Shown one piece after another: positions 22,565 to 34,392 of a stretch of 64,000 nucleotides of DNA. The DNA is from Costus lasius (taxonomy: Eukaryota; Streptophyta; Magnoliopsida; Zingiberales; Costaceae): contig CM050454.1 of assembly GCA_027563935.2 (NCBI GenBank), forward strand, positions 24,735,501-24,799,500. Direction: 5' to 3'. Below the pieces are notes generated by a model that was given only the letters and a program-made list of their open reading frames with translations, was not told the DNA's origin and searched no databases. A program made the translations under genes and the position numbers. How positions within the stretch are numbered: the stretch's first letter is position 1; every line of letters begins with the position of its first letter.

Positions 22565-22926
22565 TCATGATAGTGGTGGAGTATCTGAGAGCTTTTGGTT
22601 GACACCTTCTTCAATACATTCTGACATATAGTAATGTTTCAAATGTTGGCCATTAATAGTGAAATTTCCTGATCTTTCACTCCAAATCCCAATAGCACCA
22701 TGAGGATAAACTTTTATAAGTTTGAAAGGGCCTAACCACCTCGTTCTCAATTTTCTAGGAAATAACCTCAATCTAGAATTAAAAAGTAAAACAAGGTCAC
22801 CTTCTTAAAAATCCTTTCTAATGATATGACGGTCATGCCACTTCTTGGTTTTTCCCTTATAGATCCTTGCGTTTTCATATGCATTCATCCTTATTTCCTC
22901 AAGTTCATCAATTTGTAATCTTCTTT
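22565..22926 (-). pseudogene. Integrase tail of element D
   Basis: The translation gives [32 protein letters not shown], a stop near 22,806, and then [21 protein letters not shown] followed by VYPHGAIGIW and a charged tail ending at 22,565. It matches the integrase C-terminus of elements A and O. It is joined at about 22,927 to gag-derived sequence, so most of pol has been deleted. Confidence 0.85.
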
Positions 22927-24274
22927 CCTCCAAATTGTAACCAAGCATCAGTGAAAGGTATCTTAATATAAAACTTTTTTAGTACCTCTAAAATTTTTTC
23001 ATACTGTTTGTTAAGTTTAGCCTTTGCCAATCTCTGAGGGAAAGGTACTAACGGTTTGTAGGGAGGTGGTGGTACATAAACTAGCTCTAGCTCCCTATTC
23101 TGCAAAGATGTTTCGCCATTGTTTCCTTCTTCCTCTGTGGACTCAGAATTCTGCACCTCCTGATCTTGCATTGAGTCTGGTGCTCGTGGCTCCTCCAATT
23201 GTTTTCCACTGCGTGTGGAAATGGCATTGCAGTGCTCATATGGGTTTATCTCTGGCTTCCCTGGTAGTCTACTTGTAGGCCTGCTTGAAGAACTAGCTTG
23301 CTGAGCTATCTGAGTTTCCAACATCTTTTGATCGGTCTTCATAGATTCCATCTAAGAAGTTAGATGTCTAAATTCTTCCCTGAAATCATCAAATCGATGT
23401 CTGAAATCATCATTTTGCATTGTCTATGTGGCAATAAAAGTCTCTATCATCACTTCCAAATTTGACTTCTGAGAAGCTTGTGGCTGAGGCTAGTTGCACT
23501 ATCTTTGCTGAAATTTAGAGTCCTATCGATTATTACCCTAAGGTGCTTGATTTTGATTGCTCCTCCAAGAGAGATTGGGATGGTTCCTCCAACCAAGGTT
23601 GTACGTGCTTGAGTATGGGTCGTTTTGAGGTCTTCCATTAAAATTCCCTACGTATTTGCTTGTTCAGAGTCGCACTCACCCTTTGTAGAGACTCCCAACT
23701 GACAATTCTGTGTGTAATGTCCTGTATTACCATAAATCTCACACGAAATAGCATTAACAGAGGTAGAATTAAGACTCAAAGAATTTATTTTGTTGGTTAG
23801 AGAGTCAACCTTGGCAGCAAGCGAAGAAATAGCATCTAAATCATACCTACCTGACGCCTTGGCGGATGGTCCTCTCTCACTTATCCATTGACAATGATTC
23901 AAAGTCATTTCTTCAAACAAATTAATTGCATCATCCACACTCTTATTCATGATAGTGCCTCCAGTGGCAGCGTCAACTGTTATACGAGTATTATAATTCA
24001 ATGCATTGTAAAAAGTATGAATGATTACCCACTTGTCGAGCCCATGGTGTAGGCACATCCTCTGAAGCTCTTTAAACTGATCCCATGCCTCGTACAATGA
24101 TTCTCCATCTTTCTGAACAAAGCTTGTGATCAGGTTCCTATGCTGTGCAGTCTTACTTGGTGAAAAATATTTTGCTAGAAAAACATTAGAGAGCTCCTCC
24201 CAAGTTGTTATGGAACCTAGCTGATGGAATGAAGCCATGCACGAGAAGTTAAACTGAAGATGGAAGATAGGCAA
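22927..24274 (-). pseudogene. gag of element D (N-terminus missing)
   Basis: Capsid sequence starts at WEELSNVFLAKYFSPSKT (near 24,200) and continues through WDQFKELQRMCLHHGLDKW, VDAATGGTIMNKSVDDAI and NHCQWISERGP. The zinc knuckle reads CEIYGNTGHYTQNC (near 23,740), with Tyr at the second Cys of the CCHC pattern. After a stop and a frameshift near 23,640, the C-terminal part includes ETQIAQQASSSSRP, the HCNAISTRSGKQL block and PFPQRLAKAKLNKQYEKILEVL (about 23,320-22,970). The first 100 or so residues of a normal Athila Gag are missing, since only about 105 bp separate the primer-binding site from the capsid block. Confidence 0.85.
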
Positions 24275-24380
24275 TGAATTTCAAAGAAAAACTACGAATA
24301 AATAGAGTTAGATTGCAAAGAAAAGAAAAACAAAAGTCTGGTCTATCAATCCTTAGATTAGTCAATATTGATAAAATTGG

Positions 24381-24398
24381 TCCCCGGCAACGGCGCCA
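24381..24398 (-). promoter_or_regulatory. Primer-binding site of element D
   Basis: On the minus strand TGGCGCCGTTGCCGGGGA lies 6 bases from the end of the LTR at 24,405. This is the cleanest copy of the site in the window. Confidence 0.9.
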
Positions 24399-24404
24399 AA
24401 AACT

Positions 24405-25896
24405 TGATGTGTTCTGCAAGTGCACAAACAAATTGAAGTAATAAAAATATTGATCCTACAGGGACCAACGATCAAGTACTGACTTGACTTTAGATTGTTA
24501 GCTAGACTCATCTAAATAGAAGGGTTTCTTTATCTTCACTAAATAGAAGGAACAGTAAAACAGACTTTGGTTATAATCGATTTGATAGAGAATTCAGGAT
24601 TTCAGGTTCACCACACTATGTCTCATGACTTTCTATAATTAAAAGTATCCTAAGAAGGATTTACTGTATTGAAGGGGATTTATTTGCATGTAAAGATTGC
24701 CCCCTCAAGATAAACCCAATGAACTCTTGATAAATTTAGAGATCCCTCAAGCCGATTTAAACTAATCTCGTGTTCAAATCAACTTATCCAAAAATTGCAG
24801 ATCCGACATCGCAATTCACCTCTCAGTACTTCTTGCGACATCTCAAAACATGCAAATCATGGCTAGTAATCAACATGTAAATAAACACAACAATAATTGG
24901 ATGTAACACAAGTAAATTACTTCATAAGAAAGAAATCAATTATTAAGTCATAAAAACATAAAGGGTTACACCCTAAATCCTGAATAAAAGGTTTACACTA
25001 ACATGTTCAACATGTTCACGTTATAGAAATCCATGTTTGTGATTACAAATAGGCAAATAAATGTGAAATCGATAAAGGAAGACAAGGATTAAGGCTTCCT
25101 GATGAAGACCGACGCCAAAAATCTAGGAAATCGAAGCTTTTCCAATGAAGAATAATCGTTCGCCGCTTATCACCCTAGTTTTCGCCTCTACCTCGAATTC
25201 ACCTTGAAAATCCACTCAAAAAGTACTAATAATTGGTCCAAAGTCTCCTTATATAGTTCTCCACCCTTAGAATAGGTTTTCCCCAAATTTCGGTGTGAAA
25301 AAGAATCGAATCGGGTGAAAAACCGAGTGAATCACGAGTTGGGCAGATGAAAATACGATTGTGAAAATAAATACAGCCCTGCTGTATTTTCTTCTGTCTC
25401 TTCTGGAATTAACACCTGACAGAAATACGACCATGAAAATAAATACCGCCCTGTCGTATTTCTTTCTATGGATTTTCTTCATCAAAATACGGTTGTAATT
25501 TCTATCACGGTACTACCGTATTTCTTTGTGTGGATTTTCTTCATCAAAGTATGGCCATGATAAATATCACAGGCGGTACCATATTTCCTTCTGTTCTCTT
25601 CCAAAAATGCGACCGTGATAATAAATACGGCAATGCCGTATTTTGTAAATAAACTCTGAATTGCACGAAATTTGATGGACAGCTTCGTCTTGACTTGTAG
25701 AATTCATACGTGCACTTGGATCCTTCAAATTCTATCAAAATTTGGTCTTTTTGCCTGAAACATGCCAAAAGTGAAGCAAGGTGAAGATTCCAAACAAACA
25801 AAAGGATTTGAGTCAAAATAATTAAAAATATGATTAGAATAGGAGAAATTATGTATGAAAAGTATAGCAAAAATACTATATAAATATGTGACATCA
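24405..25896 (-). mobile_element. 5' LTR of element D
   Basis: On the minus strand it begins TGATGTCACAT and ends GCACTTGCAGAACACATCA (1,492 bp). It has a dyad array at 25,360-25,650 in which ACGG...CCGT and ACGACCATGAAAAT forms alternate. The sequence differs from family A except for the terminal module. GGTAA follows at 25,897. A matching left copy was not found. Confidence 0.88.
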
Positions 25897-26800
25897 GGTA
25901 AGGTGAAGTCACTACCTCTAAAAGTTTGGCAATATGCATCGCCTCCCTTGACGATCATTTTCATGGCAACACAGGATTCTAAATCAAGTCGGCTACTCCC
26001 TCTTGCCCTTTCCATCTCAACGGGATAGATATCTAGTGCTAGGGCAATCTGGGTGATCAATCCACCCATAACAATGATTCCTTTGGAGGCCTTGGCGACC
26101 CAATGCAGCTGCCTTACAAAAAAGAAAGTAGTATTTACTCAGTAAGAGTGGAGCATCGACCAAATAAAGAAGAGCACTTTCTAGCGAACAATGCCATCAC
26201 TCTCGGCTTGGCCAAAAATCTGTGGTCTAGGATATGATCGACGTATCGTATGACAGGGTTGCTAAAGGTAGTGGCATATGCTATACATGCTGCAATATAA
26301 TCATCACTACTAATATTCTGCTAGAACTCAAACTCTTGATATTCTCGAGGAGTAAACCTTGAATCATCATTGGAAAAGCTAAAAAATTGGTTAAGCTATG
26401 CCAGAGTAAGGGAGTGGTTATAGTTTCTCAAACGAAAGATAATCCTACCTTTGTAATTATCACTGTAGAGGCTCGTCTTCACCTCCAAAGAACTAAAAAA
26501 TTCCAAGGTGATCAGCAAATAGGTAGAGTGGGTCACGTTGACAATTTATGCCACCCTATATTTTCACACATACACTCTACATCCTCATAGAGTCCTAGTG
26601 TAGTTATTGTCAACCTATCAACATATTTGGTGTTGATCACCTTTCATTACAAAAAAGCTGATATCTAACTTCTTTTCAGTGCTTCGGAAGATGATCCCAT
26701 AATTGGTGGCTAGTTATACTAGAGCACTTGGAGCTTGGCGTTGCTCCATGGGTTGCATTGGTTGTTCCCTACGGGCGAGCTCTAGGCATGATACTTTCTT
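25897..26800 (-). pseudogene. Post-pol ORF of a further gypsy element (minus strand)
   Basis: The best-preserved part (25,897-26,100) encodes ASKGIIVMGGLITQIALAL then YPVEMERARGSSRLDLESC and VAMKMIVKGGDAYC, clearly related to 18,258-18,350. Upstream, toward 26,800, the frame is broken by many stops and can be followed only in pieces. A Met near 26,800 (MKKVSCLELAR) may be the original start. Element D's LTR cuts the ORF at the FTLP block. With the pol tail at 27,800-28,063 this shows the same pol, spacer, ORF order as element O. Confidence 0.6.
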
Positions 26801-27229
26801 CATGGCAATGACATTCCTTAGTCCTATGATTAATAGATGGAAGCAACAAGGAAAAACTTAACTAAATTGGAAATCAGGTGTGATCTGAGGAGAGAATACC
26901 GGTGATCTACGGGAGAAAATAGATGAAGGTGATAATGTTGATATGAACTCAGCAGTTAACCACTTGAGAAGAGAAAAGTTCATCAAAAAAATAGGAAGAA
27001 TTGCCTCTGCAACTACTTCACAAACAAGGAGTCGTTGAAAGTCGCATAACTCTTCGGAAGCACAGCCAAAAAAAAGGCGTGAACCCTAAGGAATTGCCAA
27101 AAAAAAACATCGCTCATTAGAGGAAATCACCAAGGAGAGGACGAAATCACCGATTATAGGAGATTTATGAGAAGAGGGGTGCCAATGCTTAGGGTTACGG
27201 GTGAGTCGTGAACCCTAAGCATTGCATTC

Positions 27230-27600
27230 CTTTTATAACCAAATAGAAGCACAGCCATGTCCCTCATCCCGGGCCAGCTGTGAAGCAATCAGTGGTGTTG
27301 TGTTTAAGTCGTCATGGGCATGAAACTGATCAAGGGACAACCGTGAAACATTATGTGAATTTAAGCCCTTCTCATCACGGCCGTGAACCTTTCTGTGATA
27401 TTTTGAAAATCCAATCATAGTTATGAAACTAGTCATGGCTCAATCGTGAAGTAATATGTGAAGTTTGAAAATTCAATCATGTCTATGAAATTGATCAGGG
27501 GTTAGCCGTGAACATCTCGTTGCGGAATTCAGTAGTTGTGAATATATCCATCAAGGCAGTGACATTGGTCACAGTCCGATCGTGATGATGCCTATAGCTT
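27230..27600. repeat. Post-pol dyad array, CACGG/CCGTG variant
   Basis: Repeated words such as CAGCCGTGAA, TCATGGGCATGAAA and TCACGGCCGTGAA form imperfect dyads at intervals. The position, between the pol tail and the extra ORF, is the same as for the array at 3,980-4,560, but the unit sequence differs. Confidence 0.6.
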
Positions 27601-27775
27601 CAAAACTTTATTTTTCTTCTCTTGATTTTTTCTAAGGTGTTCCTACAATGATAACAAAGCAAAATCATTAGAACCTTAACACAAAACAAAACATACTATT
27701 AAATGTCAATATCCAAAGGACTAACTAAATTAAGAAAAGGCGTAATGCAAAAGGAAGGAAAACAAAAAAGACTAG

Positions 27776-27798
27776 AGTTGCCCCCCAAGAAGCGATTA
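27776..27798 (-). other. Conserved post-pol hairpin motif
   Basis: On the minus strand ATCGCTTCTTGGGGGGC continues to AACTC. This is a degenerate copy next to the pol tail that starts at 27,800. Confidence 0.55.
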
Positions 27799-27799
27799 T

Positions 27800-28063
27800 T
27801 TAGGGTCATTAGCTTGACCACAAATACAATCAAGTAGCATAGTGTGAGTCCAAAAGGGATTGAGTGATTCCTCTCTCCATTACATTATTTTGGTGTTACC
27901 ATTTCAATATTTGGCCATTGACTTTAAAGCTGTTAGTATTCTTACTCCAAATCTCAATAGCTTCAAAGGGGTGAATTTTCTGAACTAGAAAAGTATCAGA
28001 CCATCTTGTCTTGAGCTTTCCAAGAAATAGCTTTAGTCTTGAGTTGAATAACAGTGCTTGGTC
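27800..28063 (-). pseudogene. Gypsy integrase tail
   Basis: The frame reads ALLFNSRLKLFLGKLKTRW, then a degenerate GPF/VYPHGAxxIW block (SDTFLVQKIHPFEAIEIW) and SFKVNGQILKW before stops. It belongs to the same element as the ORF at 25,897-26,800. A copia LTR is inserted at 28,064 and has cut off the rest of pol. Confidence 0.75.
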
Positions 28064-28779
28064 TGTTGGTATATATGCCCTTAAACCCGTTGTTAGTCTA
28101 TCTTTTATACTACTTGATATTGATATTTTATATCATTTTGGCATTGTCGTTATTATGCTACGTTTACATATGTGTTCTTTACATACTTGCATGATAATGT
28201 CCCTGGAGATAGATTTCATCTAGGCTCAAACTTTTGTCCCTAGTCAAGTACCAGAGTGGATAAGGGATAGCTCTGGTACATGTGAGACTAGTATATGAGC
28301 TGGTTAGGCATGAGGTGCTAACCAAATATATAGGTAAATCAGTGGTCGATATACTAGACCGACCTGCTATGGGGCCCTAACTTGGTATCATGATTTAACC
28401 TCATAAGTGACAAGAAATGCATTGATCCCTTGACTTGAGGTCATTGATGCTTTTATATAGTTAGGGACATACTTTGATACAATCTAATACCTCACCATAG
28501 TTAAGAGGTTATAATGGTTGTCATTGAGTATGTCACGACCCATATGAGAAGATCAATGGACAGACAGAGGATTTGCTCCTTCCTGAGGGAAATTTGATAT
28601 CCACGGGCCCCAAATGGATGCATGACTGAAAGTGTATAACCATACCCAGGTGAAAACCTGATTTAGTCATGACCGTGAGATTGGGTATAAATAAAGTGGT
28701 GACACACTTTGTCTAACTGGATATCGGTTTGGCAAAGGGACTATAATGTATAGATACCTTGTTGCGATGATGGGAATGT
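28064..28779 (+). mobile_element. Truncated Ty1/copia LTR
   Basis: It begins TGTTGGTATATATGCCC, like the LTRs at 38,762 (TGTTGGTGTATATGCCC) and 42,615 (TGTTGGGGTATGCCC). Further matches include CATGATTGA/TAACCTC regions and GGATATC...GGCAAAGGGA near 28,722. It is cut at about 28,780 by an A-family LTR. Whether it was solo is unknown. Confidence 0.75.
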
Positions 28780-30174
28780 TGTTGTATTCCGCAAGTGCAC
28801 GGATACTCGAAGTAATAAAGAAAGATATCGAACCATAGAGACCTCGTTGTCAAGTACCAAATAATTGAATTCTTGCTATCTAGGCAACCGAATAATAGCA
28901 AAGCAATGATCGAAAACACATGAAAAAGATAATCAGAGAGAAACTGGGACTAGGGTTTCATCCACCTTGATTTCAATGACTAGATATAAATAAGAGGTCG
29001 TCAGTCAAATCTTATTATGATAAAGACATAATTCACTTCATAATAGAATTATCTCACTTTCGTGTAGATAATTATACAAAGAACCGATCCTCACTTTCAC
29101 GCAGGATCGATTCAATGTTGAAGATAAGTGAATCATCGGCAAAGAACTCAAGGATCACATTCGTGCATCCGAATTCTAAGTCAATCATCTCATAAGAAAA
29201 CTATAAATCATCAATGAAGAACTCAAGGATTACTTTCGTGGATCCGAATTCTAACTACATATTTTAGTACAATAGTTTTCATATGTTCTACTTAGGGTTC
29301 TCCAACAGACCAATTACTCGATTTCTCGCAATAATCATCATGTTTATCACAATAACTCGATCCTAGATCAACATTATCAAACATGACAATTATACTACTA
29401 AAATTTGAGAAATAAGAACAGACCTAATTTCTTTCAATAAGTTCCTAGCATTCATTTTTAGGGTTCCAAGTTCTCAAGCAAATCACTTTTCAGTCCATAT
29501 TGCGAAAACTCTAAAACATGCATGATAATATAAATCTGTGGAGAATTAAAGACAAATCATCACAAAAGCAGAATTATCATAACAAAGATTATCATGACGA
29601 AAATAATAATCATCTAGTCATTAAAATTCAAGGGGGATTACACCCCCCATGTCCCAAAAAAGGTTTAAGCAAGCATCTTGAAAAGATTGCAATAATCCAT
29701 GGTTCAGAGGGATCAAACATCGAAGAGAATGATGAAATTACTAAACACAGCACAGCTGTAATGGAAATTACAGCCGTAATTTCCGCATGAATAGTAGTCG
29801 GCGGCGTGCTTTTATCGATTTCTCCTCCGATTAACCTCCTTTCACTCTGAAACTTCTGGAGTATCTTCTCCTCCTCTAGGCACAGCTTCCCTTCAAATTT
29901 CATGGCCGAAGATGCACTGTATGCTTCCCGGCGGCAAAACCTAGGGCGATGGTGAGAATCTCGATTTCTCTCTGTGTGGTGGATGAAAATTAGGGATTTT
30001 TGGTTGTGTCTTCTCCTCTCGAAAAGCTCTCCTTTTGCTACTTACAGGTCTTCAATTTATGGCCTAGATCATCCGTAATTGATCGCACAAAAATTGGACT
30101 TCAAAGTTGACCGTGAAAATCGCATCCAAGAATAGAATTACGGCCGTGGTTTTGGTTACGGCACAGCCATAAGT
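28780..30174 (-). mobile_element. A-family LTR fragment
   Basis: The left end (TGTTGTATTCCGCAAGTGCA) is the usual A-family boundary. The segment follows the A-family LTR as far as the start of the dyad array, then breaks at about 30,174 and jumps back to an earlier LTR position. The junction lies in shared sequence like ATAAGTAAATCATC. Confidence 0.7.
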
Positions 30175-31665
30175 AAATCATCAATCAAGAACTCAAGGAT
30201 CACTTTCGTGCATCTGAATTCTAAGTTGATTGTCTCAAGTGGAATCAAAAGGATCACTTTCGTGCATCCGAGTCTCAACACAAGTTCTAGTGGTTCTCCA
30301 ACGTTCTGATCCTCACATTCGTGCAAGATCTCTATGTTTGACATAATAACTCAATCCTAGATTCAAATTATCTAACATGGCAATTAAACTACTAAAATCA
30401 AGAAATAAGAACTTAACCTAATTTCTTACGGTGAGTTCCTATTGTTCAATTTTAGGGTTCTAAGTTCTCAAGCAAATCACTTTTCAGTCCATATTGCAAA
30501 AACTCTATAATCATGCATGATACTAAGAAAACTAAGGAGAATTAAAGACAAGTCATCACACAAGTAGAATTATCATAGCAAAATTATCTTGACGAAATAA
30601 AAGTTATCTAATCATATAAAATCAAAGGGATTACACCCCATGTCCCAAAATAAGATTAAGCTTGCATGGAAAAAGAAATATAATAAACCATAATATCAAA
30701 GTGTCAAAAATCAAAGAAAGAGGGAGAATTAATGTTACAATACGGCTGTAATAGAAATTACAGCCGTAAATTGCTTGTAAACCCGCGGTGAACAGTGCTA
30801 GCGACGCTCCTTTGTTGATTTATCCTCCATCTGAGATCCTTTGGCTTTGAAACTTCTGTGGTGTCCTCTACTCATCTAGGCGAAGCTTCAGTGTAAAAAT
30901 CGCGGCCTGAGGTGACCTCCATGCCTCTTGGCATGAGGTCATGCCCTAAGGACCTCTCTGTCGATTTCTCCCTCGATCTGTCATAAAATTAGGGCTTTTG
31001 GTCCCTTTATCTTCTCCGTGTCGAGACAAGTCCGCAGCTTCTTTTGGATCTCAATTTAGATGTCTAGATCTCAAGATATGGTCCGCGCAAGAATCGGGCC
31101 TAAAAAACTCGCATGTCCAGGTTAAAATTACGGCCATAATTTAAATTACAGGAGTGCCATAATTTGGTTCTGTGAACCCTGAGTCAAAATTACAGCCTGT
31201 GAAAAATATTATGGTAGTGCCGTAATTTCAATGAATATCTCTAGTTTGAAAGCGCTTCAGATTACGGCCTATGTAAATTCTTACGACAGTGTCGTAATTT
31301 TTGTAAAATCCTCTGATGAAAAATTAGCCAAAATACAACAGTGCTCTGATATTATGGCAGCATACGAAAATATGGTATCATAATTAATATATATTACGGC
31401 CCTGCCGTATTTTGGTTCGTGGCTCCATTTTGCTTAAAATTTGTCATGTATCATCTTCTTGATGTTGTGAATTCATCCATGCATCTGGATTGCTTGAAAT
31501 CAATTGAAAATCATGCCTTTTTACCTAAAAATCATTAAAACCAAAAAAAGAGTAGATTCCACAATAATTGTATAAAAAGGCATAAAAACAAGCAAAAGAT
31601 CATAAATATGACACAAAAAGATATATAAAATGGCATGAAATTTAATATAAATTTCGGTGTCATCA
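30175..31665 (-). mobile_element. 3' LTR of element E (left end truncated)
   Basis: This part matches the LTR at 35,973-37,817 more closely than it matches element A, for example in TTCTTACGGTGAGTTCCTAT and CACCCCATGTCCCAAAATAAG. It ends GGTGTCATCA at 31,665. A dyad array is present at about 31,130-31,410. It lies beside the 3' region of element E. Confidence 0.75.
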
Positions 31666-34331
31666 AACACATAACGCTCAAACTTTGCTTGTCCTCAAGC
31701 AAATACATAGAATATAGAACATTGCTATGGAAAATATGCCTTTTTATGAAAAGTAAATTTCTAAAATATAATCACTCATGAAATATTCCATTAACTTTTT
31801 GCACAAAATTTCAGATAAATACATCATCCTCTGAATTTAATCTTTAAGATTCACAGCTTTGATCAAATAAAACTTTACAACTCGCATAATAAAAAGAATC
31901 TCAGTCTCATGAATTCACTTTGTTTTAGTTTAAATCTATCATACTTTTCTTTACAGGAATAGGATATCCAAAATCTTTTTCCAAACAAAATTTTTTCTTT
32001 TCTATTTCTTTTCTCTTTTTTTTATTCTTTTTTTTGGATGGCATGTACCCACATAGATACATACTTTTTATTTGGACTTTCAACTCTTATCTTCGGTACC
32101 ACTATCAATTTTACACAGTGCCAAGTAGATGAGTCATTATTATTATTATTTTTCCTCTCTCTTTTTTTTATAGACATCAACTCATCTCTTAGGTACCACT
32201 GTCAATTTTGCACAGTGCCAAGTAGGGGAGTCTCTCACTATTTTTGTGGATCATGGATTCTTCCTTCCCAACAAATAGTAAAATAAAATAAACATCAACT
32301 AGGTTAATCAATTGACATCAATTCAAAAATTACACTCATATGCTCATTTTATTCAAGAAAGATGTTTCAATCTCAGATTGCATTCATCAAATAATATATC
32401 TACCCAAAAACAGATGCATCAATCAATGAAAATTTTCAACAAGTAGATATATATTGAAGAAATAAATTCGGCATAATAGGTATATCTCCATTCATAGGCA
32501 TGCATGCATGAACATTCATCATCATAGAAAAATCAATACACCTCTCATGGATTTAAGTCATAAAATTTTTTAACCATCAAAATATCAATATCAATGCAAA
32601 AGGTGTGAAGCATGAAACTCATAGAATCATAGTCAAAAGTGTGACATGATAGACTCAAGAAACCTCATAGAATAGAAATCCCAGTGAATGATACATCTAA
32701 AGCAAATCAAGGATGCAACCATATGAAATAGTCATGAATACAAGAGAGTGCAAATGATACTCACAAAACTATATAGCAAGCATCTGACCAAAAATACATA
32801 AGGCTCAGACCAAAAATAGTGTTAGGGCAGATGCTGCTAGGTCCAAAGATGTGCCTTTCGAAAATTGTACCTGCACAATTTAAGGTACATAAGGCTCAGT
32901 CTAAAAATAGTCTCTAAAAATAATAACGATAAAAATAATTTTCTCACGGGAGAATCAGATATATCATCGATGGTCCAGAAGAGTCCTAGTGGAAAGAGCT
33001 GATGCAGGCGAGAAGCAGAGGTGGAATAGAGGCTGACTGAAAAGCTGCTAGCAATGATGATGATGATGCCGACAGTAGAGTGAGTAATCTCTAGTGGCCT
33101 GCTAGAGACTATAGTCTTGGATGTGAGATCGTCGGCAGGTGGGTGCCGGAAATAATATTGCATAGATAAAAAAAAATCAGTCATTAATGAAGAGTCTGCT
33201 GCATAAATAAATCAAATAAATGAAAATAGAGGCAGTTGAAGAAGTCAGCTGATGGTATAATCTAGTGTCGGTGGCTGGAAACAGTGATGTCAGAGGCAGA
33301 TGCAGTGGTAGCTGGAAGTGGAAGACAGTTGCTTTTGAAAATTTCTAGATCTGGAGCCAAAAGAAGCTATAACATGTAGAAAGCAAGTAGAGCAGCCAGT
33401 GAATTTTTTATGAAAAGTAGCCATACCCAAAAATAAGATTTAATAATCCAAAAAGAAAATGGATAGAACCATGTAATAAAATGAAACTCATTCTTTTCAG
33501 ATATATGAAAATCAAAGGATCAAAATCTATTAGGAATTTAGGGTATCAACAGAAAGAAGACTACTCAGATTACAAAATTAAAAACTGCACAGAAGTTAAT
33601 CAGATTCGAAAAGTTGCCATGCTTCCTAGAATTGTTAGAAAATATTTTAGTGAAAACAACTAATCCATGAGATACAACGACACATGTTTTTCATATTCCA
33701 TGCGAAAAATCAAGGTTTCAAGTTATTAAAGCACCTTAAATATCTGCAGCAAAACTGCTAATTAGATTAGTCAAGAAAAACTGCTGCAAAAATTAATCAT
33801 TTACCAAAAGATGCTATGTGTTATAGGATGATCCATGAACTTTAAAATTTAATAAAAATATTCAAATAATAGTAAAAGATGAGTACTTCGTGATGGTGCC
33901 AAAGATCAAAAATTTTCCCAACCCAATTTCTTAAAATCACAGCGAGAAAACACCTAATCAAATAAGCAGACTACAGAGTTGAAATTACGGGCGTAAAAAA
34001 AATTACGGCAGTGCCGTAATGTTTGCAAAAGTCTCAGATCAAAAATACCCAATAATACGGTGCCGTGAAAAATCATACGGTACTACCGTAAAACTCCAAA
34101 AACTCTCGGGTCAGAAAATGTCCCAAAATATGATACCGTAAAAACTAATACGGTACCGCCGTAATATGCTAAAAACTCTCTGATGAAATCGGATCAAGAT
34201 TACGACATCGTAAAGAAGATTACGGCAGTGCCGCATTTTGCACAAAATTTTGTTTTTCCCTGCAAAAAAAGAAAAGAAAAATTAATTCTAAAAATAAACT
34301 AATATAAAAGAAACTAAACTAAGCAAAAGTG
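31666..34331 (-). other. 3' untranslated region of element E
   Basis: The part at 31,666-32,500 is homologous to 7,683-8,500, including the duplicated TACCACT...CACAGTGCC motif near 32,090-32,125 and 32,195-32,225. From 32,500 to 33,950 I see no gene and no known repeat. At 33,980-34,240 a dyad array of the TTACGG...CCGTAA type appears. Confidence 0.6.
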
Positions 34332-34358
34332 CTTTGGTTGCCTCCTAAGAAGCGCTAA
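34332..34358 (-). other. Conserved post-pol hairpin motif (element E)
   Basis: On the minus strand TTAGCGCTTCTTAGGAGGC continues to AACCAAAG. It follows the stop of the acidic ORF (34,393), the position it holds after pol in the other elements, although pol is absent here. Confidence 0.65.
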
Positions 34359-34392
34359 TTTTTAGGTCATTATCTTGACCAAAACTCAAATA

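Larger units (their letters stand above)
22430..25896 (-). mobile_element. Internally deleted gypsy element D
   Basis: On the minus strand the order is 5' LTR (24,405-25,896), primer-binding site, gag lacking its N-terminus, then a jump from the gag C-terminus or start of protease directly to the integrase tail, the post-pol hairpin, and a short 3' stretch. Protease, RT, RNase H and the integrase core are missing. The left end abuts the truncated LTR of element O. No 3' LTR or target duplication was recognised. Confidence 0.8.
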
